A DNA stretch of 64,000 nt, taken from contig CM070874.1 in NCBI GenBank assembly GCA_036365515.1, positions 45,321,083 through 45,385,082 on the forward strand. The letters are read 5' to 3'. This stretch comes from Torymus aiolomorphi (taxonomy: Eukaryota > Arthropoda > Insecta > Hymenoptera > Torymidae). This document shows, one piece after another, positions 53,965 to 64,000 of the stretch (position 1 is the stretch's first letter; the number at the start of each line of letters is the position of its first letter). The notes under the pieces are model-generated. The model did not search any database, was not told the origin of the DNA, and saw only the letters and a program-made list of their open reading frames with translations. The position numbers and the translations under genes are program-made.

Positions 53965-56900
53965 TCACTCGGCAGTGGAAGTAGTTGCTCGCTGATCTAA
54001 TGAACTTGTTGATAAATCGTCTGATTCACTGATACACTGGCTTATTTTTCTGAAATGACATAATTATAATATATAGCCATTTTATTTTAATATAGACTTG
54101 TTGTTCTCTACTGAAAAAGCCCATGTGGGGCCTATGTGAGAAACACCTGGGATTCATGTAGGTCCCATGTCTGACCTTTTTGGAGCCATGTAAGACATAA
54201 CTGGGACACCTACGTGAGAAATTGTTGAGGGATCCCATTGGGACCCACATGGTCCTGCATGACTCACTTGATAACAGTTGTTAAATAACAGTATATTACG
54301 CAACTAGTGAGGCCTCCCGCAGTAGCGGGAGGAAAACAGTATACACACCACGGGGAGAAAAAGGGTCAACCCATAGCACGTGTTTACCACCCTCGCTTTC
54401 GGCTCGGGTGTCAATTTGCGCATGCTATGGACTGGCCAACTCTTTCTCTCCCTAGGTGCATAATATACTATTTTATTTATTATTTTGTAATATGATTATA
54501 GTAGTGAAAGTTTTAGAGAATAAGTTTATTCTAATTTTGTGAAATTCTATCAATATATTATAAACCCATGAAAATGATAGTATAAATAGATTATTTCATC
54601 AAGGCTTTTATTATGAATTTTATTGAACAAATTATAAATAAAAAGGAAGTTAATTTATTTCAAAATTAAAATTCAAGTTAGTCATGAGTAGAACCATATG
54701 GGAATCATGTGGGTCTCACATGATTCTCAAAAGGTCCCGTGAGAGCTCCTGCCGTGGATCCGAAACGGGCTTTTTAGGATTATTCATAAAGATTAAAAAA
54801 TGTTGAATCATACCTTGTACGGTTTTCAGTTTGGATTCCTTCAGCGAGATCGGATTTGGTCGGTTTGTCAACATGGCTTTTCCACTTCTCTGCACAAAAT
54901 TGCGGTAGTTCCGTACCTCCATTGTGATAGCCATTCTCATATTTACTGTAATTCTCGTGTGGAAGTGGCGATGCTCTTCGACCTCCAAGATAATCGGTAT
55001 TGTTCGGTGCTAGTAATTCCTCGTAATATTCGACCGTCTTTGGCTCAAATCCAGAGACGCTGGATCCGTATCTTCTTGGAAGCGTGCTCAAATTTCTGCC
55101 CAAAGAAGGCTCCAGTATAGTATCAGTAAGCGATGAATTTCTGTAAGAACCCAAATCGTTATCAGTGCTAAATTCAGTACTGTGGTATTTTCGGCGTGCA
55201 GCACTGGAATCAAATGTAGGGGATAAATACTTTCTCAGAGGATCGTAGGACGAAGAAATGTGGCCATACGATTCACTGGGCGACTTGAAGTCATTCGAGT
55301 ACGAAGATGCGCTTCCCCCATCTGAGTATCTTTCTCGTTCGATGGGCGATTTCCTAAGCGAGGCGGCGTCGTCGTTATACATGCTGTAACATTTTTCCGA
55401 ATTTTTCCTTACGGGTAAGGAGTAGTTATTAGCTTTACTCTTTTGATCTTTGTTACTATCCTTTGAGCTGTGGAAACTAAACTTTCTCGGCAACGTCACA
55501 CTAGATGACATATTAATACCTGGTGGTGGAGCATTTAGTGAAGCTTTTCTTTTCCTATCGTTAAACCTTGTATAAAAACTTTTCCTCCTAATTCTATCTA
55601 TAACCGATTCAGTGTTTGGATTATCTCCTCGCATGTACATCGAATACGTTGGTGAAGTCGGCGAATGCAAATCTCCTCGTGTGTGATTTATGTCGGCTGA
55701 ACAAATGGACCATGAATCAAAACTCTCACTGTCCTCGGTAGGCGACATTAAATCATCAATAACGGGGTCTCTTAGCGAAGATCTGCGAACTTTTACTTCC
55801 TTCGTTTCTTCTATATTATTCTTTTCTATTTCCAATGGACTATTTACAGAATTGGATTTATTATTGTTTTCTTTCAATACTTGGTTTGAAACTGTAGATT
55901 CGTCTGTATAATTTTCTTTATACGAACTTGTAGAAGCGTCATTTGGAGTTTCTCTTTTTACAGTCGTTATATCTTTTGCTTGCAGCGGTTCATCGGTCAA
56001 TTTACTTACGGCGATGGATGCGCGGTGAGCTATTTTAGACACATTTTCTGTAACTTTTTTCGACACACTGTCTGACTGGCTCCTTTGAACCAATCTTGGG
56101 ATTTCGCTCGTTTCAATTTTGGGAGTTTCACTTTTTGGCGATTCTCTTCTAGGTGGCGTGACGTTTCTGAAGTTGTGTTGTGGAATTTTGGAGAAGTCAA
56201 GTTTTAATTTTTCTCTGTTGGGTTTCGTATCAACGGTTTTCAATTGCGAAATTTGACTTGCTGCTTTTGAACGTTGACATTCGATGTTACTGTCAGAACT
56301 TTTCTCTTTAACATCGTTAACGTCTACGTTTTTAAGATCGGCTTTTTCAGCTGCTAATTTTTCCTTTGGTTCGGGCATTTGATCATTGAGTAGGGGAGTA
56401 TGATTTTCCGGACTCTTTCTCTGAACAATGACGGTAGATGTAGTTGATTCTGGACTTTTTTCTTTTTTCGAAACAACCATTTTCTTTATTAATGTCTTGG
56501 CTGGCTTGTCTTTGTCATCAGGTTTAACTTCGGCAGCGTCCGACGATTTTTTAACAACCTTCTTCACTACTCTGACGACTTTTTTCTTCTTGGTTGTTTC
56601 ACCTCCTTCCTTATCCTTTTCCTTGTCAGCAGATTCCTTAGTCTTGGTGACTTTCTTCACTTTCTTTACATTCTCGGTTTTGTCGGATTTGACACTTGCC
56701 GTTTCCGACGAAGCCGTCGAAGATGCCATCTTCTTCTTGATTTTCGCACCATTCTTTTCGTCGTTGTCTCCGTTCATTTCCTCTACTTGTTTGTTATCTA
56801 CAATCTTCTCGGGCGATTTTGCCTTGAGGAAAGACTTCTCGGGCGAGCAATTCTTCTTCAAAAAAGTTTTCTCCGGAGATTTGTTCTTCTCGCAGAGCTT

Positions 56901-59083
56901 GCTGGCAGAGCTGTCACTCTTCAATTCCGCGGACTTGTCGGTCTTTTCTGGCTTTGCCTTGATCAGCTTATCCGGGCTCTTCTTGAACGGCTTGGAGAGC
57001 CTCTCCATAGCTGGTTTCTTCGATTCGGGACTAATCCTCTTCGGCGGAGTCGGCTCCTTCTCCTTGTCCTTCGAGGGCGACCTCTTGAAGCCCAGCGTGG
57101 TTTTCTCGGGAGATTTCTTGGCCTCCACGAGCTTCTTGCTCGACTTGGCTTCGGCTTTGGAGAGCTTGGTCGGGATTTTGCTGCTGGACGCGTCCGGCGA
57201 TAGAACCCCGTCCGACCTGGACCCCTTGTACGTGTTCTTCCGGAGTCTGCTCAAGATGGTCTGGCCCGGAGCGCGCGGCGCGGCGCTTTGCTCGCACTTG
57301 GAGTCGGAGTTTTTGAACAATCCCAGCACAGAGTTGACCTTGCTCTTCGGTGGAGTCGGCGCGCAGGTGTCATTGCAGGGCGTCGACAGGTCCTCGTCGC
57401 TGATGGCCCGCTTCACCGCCGAGGGCGGAGTCTTCACAGGCGGCACCGGCTTCTCAACTGCGGATTGAGTTCTATTGTCGTCGGGGACTGGCGGTTTGCT
57501 GTTCGACTTGGAGGTGCCGTCGTCGCCCGAGCGGAACTTCTCGAGCTTCCTCTCCAAGCTCTGCAGAAAGCTGCTCTTGATACTCGGCTTCTCGCCGAGA
57601 CTCCTGGACTCCTCGTCCGTGTGCTGCTCCTTGCTCGGCGTCTCGGACCTGCCCTTCGTCAGCGAGTTCGCTTCGTTCTTCAGCTCCTTATCCAGCTTCT
57701 CCTCGTCCGGCTTGCCCGCGGAGCTGGCCGGTTGGCTCCTGCTCTCGCTCTTCCTCTTCATGAAGCGGGACTTGCGCCGCTCGTTCTCCGCGGCCTTCTG
57801 GGCCTCCTTCTCCTTGACATACTGGCTCTCCTCCCGCGGCGTGTCGAAGAAGTCCGGCCTCAGGAACCTCGAGATCCGGCGCTGCTTCGGCTTCTGCTGG
57901 GCCTCCGACTTGTCCCTCGCCTCCGCGTCCCTGCTGCTGCTGCTGCTGCTCCTGAAGAACTTGCTCATGAAGGAGCGCTCCGGGGTGAGCGCGTGCACGC
58001 TTATCGCGTCCTCCGAGCCCATGAACGGCCTGCGCTCCCTGCCGAGCGAGCTGTCCCTGGTCAGCGAGCCGGACCTCAGCCGCAGGCTGGGAATGCAGCT
58101 GCGCCGCTTGGCTATGGCCGCGCTCGCCGACTCCGAGATGGCTCCCAGGGACTCCTTGTCGCACTTGTCCAGGTCCTGGTAGTTCGAGCTGAGGTTCGGG
58201 TTGTACTTGGCGAGCCCAAGGTTCTTCATCTGGGACTCCTTGATGAGGTTCTCCGCCGCGAGCAGCCTGCTCTGCAGGTCCTTGGTCGAGAGCGAGCTGC
58301 CGGCCGTCTTGTACGAGGAGCTGTAGTCGAGGATGTTGGAGGTGGACTCGGTGGGCGAGGTCTCGCCCGAGATGCCGGACCTGCTGGAGGTCGTCTCGAG
58401 GCAGTTGGAGGCGGAGAGCGAGGGGCACTCGGAGAGCGAGTTGTTCTCGGTGAGGCTGGTGCAGTCCCAGTCGTCGGCCCTGATCCTGGGCGGGGGGGCG
58501 CCCGCGGGCGGCGGCTCCTCCGGCTGCTCCTCGATCTTGTCGACGGCGAGGGCCGTCGTGCTGAGCTTGCCGGAGTCCCGGTACTTCCTGCCGAGGCCGG
58601 CGATGAACGGCTGCCGGGGCAGCGGCGGCAGGTAGCGGTCCTCGTCGTCGAAGAGGCTGATGCTGCGCCGCGGCGAGCGCCGGTCGCGCCCGGAGAGCGC
58701 GGGCTCGAGGAGGCTGTTGGACCTGCGCATGCCGCCGGCGCAGCAGGCGCGGTCGTGCGAGCGGCTGCGGAAGCGCTCGAGGCCGGCGGCCGGCCGCTCG
58801 GGAATGTCGAGGGACGAGGAGGAGGAGAGCGCGTCGCGGGTGGGCGAGCCGCGGAGGGCGCGCTCGCGGGGCAGCGAGGGCGAGCGCGGCAGCGACTGCC
58901 GCGTCTTCTCGATGAAGTGCCGGCTGAGGCGGCGCGCAAGGCACGGCGTCAGCTTCTGCTCCAGGGCCTCCTGCGCCTCCTTGCGCAGCTCCGCCTCGCT
59001 CAGCGCGCTCCTCGAGGCCGAGGGGGGCGCGCCCGGGGAGGCTCGCGGCTGCTGCTCCGAGCTGCTGCGCTGGTGGCTCTTGG
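53965..59083 (-). CDS. Large Ser/Lys/Pro-rich protein, last two exons (>1450 aa)
   Basis: A 4270-bp exon (59083-54814) begins after acceptor TTTACACTGCTTTCAG and ends at donor ACAAG|GTATGA. It joins in phase to 54049-53965 (acceptor TCATTTCAG), ending KISQCISESDDLSTSSLDQR... before TGA at 53967-53965. The protein is mostly disordered: Ser/Arg-rich N-terminal third with LFDDEDRYLPPLPRQPFIAG and a short coiled segment (LQSRLLAAENLIKESQMK), then KSPEK/KSPDK repeats, a Lys-rich core (TKKKKVVRVVKKVVKK) and phospho-site-like SPTxP motifs. The first half is strikingly GC-rich. Cytoskeletal or scaffold role is a guess; I do not recognise the orthologue. The 5' exons are not found in the window. Confidence 0.75.
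54339..54470. mobile_element. Possible small MITE in the intron
   Basis: GTATACACACC...GGGAGAAAAAGGGTC and the right side GACTGGCCAACTCTTTCTCT...ATAATATAC form an imperfect inverted repeat with CCATAGCA/TGCTATGG inside. Weak. Confidence 0.35.
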
Positions 59084-59230
59084 CTGAAAGCAGTGTAAAG
59101 AACGTGTTTCTGCAGATGTCCCGCTTACTCCCTTCTTTCCGTCCTTGGATGTCACATTTTGACCATTCTTGCTTTTTCATAAATGATCTACGTATTGCAA
59201 TGCTTTCTTTAAACCAATCAAGTCTAACTA

Positions 59231-59828
59231 GGAGAGTGTACTATCTGCGGGTCAGGGATTTTCCTCAAATTTTAGGACATGTTTTCGCAACAATAGTAGT
59301 AGACCGCAGCGCTCTATAAATCGTGTATACAACTTTAAAAATAGAAAATAAAACTTTAAAAAGAGAGCTTTCATCCATTTTTTTCAGAATTAAAAAATAT
59401 TAATTTTTGCGAAAGCTGTGGTAGTTACAAGTTGAGCAAAGAAAATGCACTAAAAATTTGGAAATATCTGCTTCTTCATTTCGCTCATATTTTAGTACAT
59501 TTTCTTTGCTCAACTTGTAACTACCACAGCTTTCGCAAAAATTAATATTTTTTAATTCTGAAAAAAATTTACAAAAGCTCTCTTTTTAAAGTTTTATTTT
59601 CTATTTCTAAAGTTGTATATACGATTTTTTTATATTGTTTGATTATTGTTTGACGTAGAGTCTGTTTTTCAACATTTTTTGAGAACAGGACTCGAAATAT
59701 CTATAACTTGAGTGTTTTAGAGCGTTACGGTCTACCATTGTGGCTTTCTTCATATTTTCACTTCTGAAAATATGTCCTAAAATTTGAGCGAAATCCCTGA
59801 CCCGCAGTAGTATTCTTATGCTCTCCTA
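59231..59828. mobile_element. ~600-bp foldback MITE
   Basis: Left AGGAGAGTGTACTATCTGCG and right CGCAGTAGTATTCTTATGCT are imperfect inverted ends; the arms share GGTCAGGGATTT, TTTAGGACAT and a long inner palindrome (TTGCGAAAGCTGTGGTAGTT). No ORF. Confidence 0.75.
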
Positions 59829-62800
59829 GTATGTTACATCAATCAATTTGAAAATATTCCTCCACGATTTTTCTTAATAATTATTACTCTTTATACATAC
59901 CTCTTTCGATACTCTGTCAACCTATTTTCGTCTTCAACTCGGTCTTAAGTTTTTTTTACTTTTACTTCCATAGATTATTGTCAACATACCAGTACTTACA
60001 TCGTGATTTGTTAAAAGGTCATTAGTCAAGGAAAAAATATCTTGAGCATTCATTTATATTTTATTATTTTACATACACGATTGTTATTCATATTATTATA
60101 AACTTATTAATATTCACCCTCTTGACAAATCACGATCAATTTCTCAATTCGCAATGTAGACGTCAATATTTTCAGATAAATATATAAATATTGATACAGG
60201 ATTTACACAAAATAGTTTAAGATTTTATTACATGTCAAATTTAAAGTTACAATTCGTGAATTTTTTAAACTTATTATCATTACATCTGCATTGGAAAATT
60301 AATATCGCAGAATATTCTTCAAATTGAATGTGTAAATAAAATTATAAAGTGAGAAAATTGCCGTTAAACATTACCATTATAAATCTCAAAAGCATTACAA
60401 TATGTTATTTGAAATATTTATACTGAAATAGTCTAATTTTTTAATTGTGTAATAATTCTTTTTTATTATAAAAATATTTAAGAATGGTTCATAAAAGTAA
60501 AAAAATCAATATTTTTCAATATATACAATCCTTTATTTCTACATACAGAAAATGTTTTTATAAAATTCGTCGAAAAGTAATAATAAATAAAGATTGTTAT
60601 TTGGAAATTACACGACAACTAATCTTTCTCTCTGTATTTTATACTTTTTTTTATAAATTATGAACTTACTGCTGATAACGCGACGTACAAAATAATGTAT
60701 CGTAAGCTGTACTTTCTTTTGTCTAATATGACTTAGAATTATATGGAAGATCACTGTCTACCATGACAAAAAGTAAAAGAACTTGCAGAAAAAACAGGTA
60801 TAACAAAAAGCTACTTCATTTTGCATATTATGTAAATATACATTTTATGTAAAAATTAATCAACCGAAGTTCGATATTACGAAATATGTGCCTCTTCAGA
60901 ACGACGTGGCAACTGTAATAAATTATCCAAGTCAAATGCACTTGTGTGTTCGCCAGTTAGGGTTAACAATAGAGTTAATATCCAAAAATACGAGGAATAT
61001 GAAACATTGGAATTTGGGTTAACATAGAAAAATAAAATGAGTTTAGATTTGTTTAAAAGATTCTGCAAACCAAGTAAAGTGAGTAGGAACAATTATTTTT
61101 AAACAAAAGGAAATCTTGTAATGAAACTTTCATTATTTGTTTCGTAACTGAAAAGTTTGTTATGATTAATTTTTTAGCTATTTGCAAACATTAATTTCTA
61201 AATCTTATATATATTCTAACAAATGTAAATAAAACATTTTTTTTTTTCATATCAAATCGTTTTTATAGGTTGTGAAGTATTATGCCACACTCTTATACAA
61301 ATAGAAAAATTCAATTTCAGCAAATAATTGATAATATATTTTTAACATCTTACTTAATGAATTGTAACATTCAATAAATTATTCATGTAGGCTTATATGA
61401 GTAAATATATCCCAGTAAAATCAAGTCAATTCAAAGTGAAAATGTACTAAAATTTATTTTCTTGGTATATATAAGGTATATTTAAATAAGTAAGTTTATG
61501 AAAATATTTTATTGTTTTAATCGGCATTTCATTACTTGTAATTTGACACATTGTTATGAAGAGGCCACTTATAAATACATGAAAAAAAGAAAAAAAAAAA
61601 AAACGAAAATTATTAGGAGAAAGAAGTACTCATTTAGGGCGAAATACGCATATAATTAAAGAACGCGATTTTAATGCATTAGAGTGATATGCATTTAGTA
61701 AAACCTTTTTGAGTATAAATTTAGTAAAGAAAAGGATAAACATTAATCATGCAATTTCCATGTACTTATATTTACATTAAGTATTTAATATGAGTAAATG
61801 AGTAAGTCTTGCTCCTATTTTTCTGCACTTTGCACAATGTATATTAAAATACAGTATGCAGCAACCATTGTACAAATCGCAACATGCCAAGACAGTATGA
61901 AATAATAAAACGCTGTTATTTATAAACTCTTGAAAACACAACAAATCGCAGCCATCATCATACAAGGGTTAGTTCTTGCTGGCGTTATAAGATTATCAAA
62001 CACTTCTTCATTCTCCTCTCAACATTGTCATATACAAAAATTCATCGTGTTATATATAAAATTGCTTCTGTGGTAACGCAACAATCAGCTTAAATGTAAT
62101 TGGCTTGTATATGTTCACTTTTATTTATCTGTTTCGCTCATTCAACAGGCTAAGTATGATTTATTCCAAAAATAACATAAATTTTATTTCGTTTGTAATA
62201 ATTTTACCGCAACTCCGGTAAGAATTTTCCGCTTTTGCTGTATACACAAAGCATATAAAAGCTAGAATACATCATACTTGAAGAGAGCCAACGTATTTCG
62301 TTTGTATATAAAAAAGATGCGCGAGCAAAATGAGCCGCTGACTTAGATTTTACAATAATTAGAAAACGTGTAAACTTAAAGTTTTTCTCATCTCTATACG
62401 TATATTCTATATTTGTTCAGTTTTATTTCTATATTTTAATATCTTCTCGAACACCCGCTGTCGTTACAAGTTCATTAGAATGATTATTTTTCAATTTTTC
62501 TATCGTTTCAAGTCGTATAACTTCTTGTAGCATAAGCGTCCGAGTAAATAAGTTGTAGAGTTGAAAATTCAGTTTAATTAGAGATGAAACCCGAAAATAG
62601 CGTGTATTTGTAATATATGATGAGAATTTGTTCCACTTTTAAAATTACATATTTTTTAGTTGTATTTTGTGATTTTTTTTTTCTTTGATACTTTTGAAGA
62701 AGAAGAAGTAGAAGAAACGCGACCACTGTATCGTGTTGATGAGTTCGATCTCGATTAGAGATTAGGCAGAGTAAGTAGTACCTAACTTGGTTTCTCTATT

Positions 62801-64000
62801 GGGGATTACCGTCAGCCCGCCTACGTAGAGTCACTCGCACGGTCGCTGCAACAACCGTCAGAAAAGACCGTCAATAAAAAAACGTATACCACAGAAAGCA
62901 TTGCAACTGACATTTTTTAGATAATACTCTTGCTCATTTTCACATTTACTACATCTAAATTTTCCCATTGCATTGCATTACTATGAAATATTTTCGACGA
63001 TCTTTCGTAGAGAAAATATATATTTTTTTTATTATAATTGAAACTTTGACACAGATATTATTTATAGAAGTATAGATATTAAATTTAACATGCATATTGG
63101 TTAAGTAAGAAAAAACAATATCCCAATAGTTATACCCAAGAGATTTTCCATAGCGAGAGTATAGTCTAAAAAAATCAGTCAGTACATTAACAGCAAGTGC
63201 TGCTAATCCTTTAATTACTGATTGAAGAGTCGACGATAGACTTGGAATGATTTTAAAAAGTATATCTGTTACATGTCTCTTGTATGATGGAATGAGTAAA
63301 AAAATATGTTTGAAAAGGATGTGCTCAATTTAACTTTCAAAGGAGAATGATAAAAATAATTTCTCATTTCAAAAGCGCTTTAAATATAACGTTTATTAAA
63401 TATTTTTCAAATTCGCGCGTATATAATTAATCATTTCGAATACGATGATTATATTATAATTATTTTAAACTAACTGACAAATATAAAAGATGTAATTTAA
63501 CAATTTCAATACTAACGATATTTTGATGTATTAAATAGAATCTTAGCCTTTTTAACTTGAAAATAGACGTAAACCTTTTGAAAATTGATATTTTCGCACA
63601 TTCCTAAGTGAAGTCTTATAGTTTTTGTGTTTTGCAAATGTATTTGTATATCTTTTGTACTTAATTTGAGTATGTATTTATATTCATGCTCTACATGTTT
63701 TAACACTCGTTACAATAAGACGTGAGAAAAAGGTATCACGTGAAACTGATAATATGATAATGTTAAAGGAAAAGTCGACAATGGTAAACGAGAGACGAAA
63801 TTCAGCAACAACACTTGTAAATCTACTGCATATTATCAAAGGTTCTATGTCGGGCAAAGGTAAGATAGTATTGTTTTCTCTGATTTTTATAAAAAAAAGA
63901 GCTGTCAAATCTGCTAGACAAGCCGCAGATAAATAAAAAAAAACTTACAGTTGTTGGCTTTTAAAAATTCTATCTAGAGTAAATTACAAATTCTCAAAGA
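59829..64000. other. Long AT-rich stretch without recognised genes
   Basis: Only short frames occur. It may be intron or upstream sequence of the large minus-strand gene. A 36-codon frame from 63754 ends at a plausible donor (AAAG|GTAAGA near 63860) but has no partner exon here. Confidence 0.4.

Noticed and set aside
56428..57468. 346-codon plus-strand ORF rich in Phe/Ser/Leu
   Set aside because: Antisense of the Lys-rich coding region (AAG/GAA complement to Phe/Leu codons).
57288..59087. 599-codon plus-strand ORF and 418-codon minus-strand ORF in other frames
   Set aside because: They are shadows of the GC-rich large exon; composition is Leu/Arg/Gly- or Ala/Arg/Pro-only, with no motif.
63754..63936. 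Possible first exon MIMLKEKSTMVNER...
   Set aside because: A plausible donor exists near 63860, but there is no family resemblance and no partner exon in the window.

Overview
The window is insect nuclear DNA. It is AT-rich, its introns are short (about 60-160 bp, GT-AG), and it contains animal orthologues (NOA1, SPATA6-like, RNF212-like) inside dense arthropod-type transposons. A hymenopteran or another compact-intron insect is plausible, but the sequence alone does not fix the order.

Host genes sit at the two ends. On the left, the mitochondrial GTPase gene NOA1 (+, 1-2218, 5' end outside the window) converges with a seven-exon SPATA6-like sperm gene (-, 3001-4852). On the right are an unidentified first coding exon (-, 50968-51206), a four-exon meiotic RING gene of the RNF212/Zip3 family (+, 51637-52588), and the last two exons of a very large Ser/Lys-rich protein gene (-, 53965-59083) whose 5' part I cannot place. 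From 59.8 to 64 kb I see only AT-rich DNA.

The middle (5.2-50.7 kb) is layered mobile DNA: a solo-LTR-like unit (5251-7081); a Penelope-like retroelement with hammerhead-type cores (8089-9907) inside an older inverted-repeat transposon (7763-10141); and a THAP/P-element transposase pseudogene (11577-13842 plus 35660-36223) split by a CACTG-ended element (13843-35657, TG target duplication), which is itself split by a 17.7-kb Polinton/Maverick (17315-35024, AAAATG target duplication). Several foldback elements (36.7, 40-42 and 43-49.8 kb) and long GT/AC microsatellites follow.

The Polinton is the centrepiece. Its minus-strand block encodes an unknown CHCC protein, a double-jelly-roll capsid protein, a penton-like protein, an adenain-type protease and a phospholipase A2-domain protein. 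Its plus-strand block encodes a packaging ATPase, an unknown conserved protein, a fibre-like protein and a DDE integrase with chromodomain. A minus block has a 99-aa protein and the protein-primed DNA polymerase B, followed by a second CHCC paralogue and a nuclear-signal protein. Capsid, packaging, replication and integration modules are all recognisable, but the polymerase and the nuclear-signal protein carry reading-frame breaks, so this copy is probably not autonomous. Eleven of its transcription units show a TATA box 28-33 nt (nearly all 31-33) before a TCAGT/TCATT initiator, often overlapping the neighbour's stop codon. This reveals a microgene in each terminal inverted repeat and a promoter buried in the polymerase tail.
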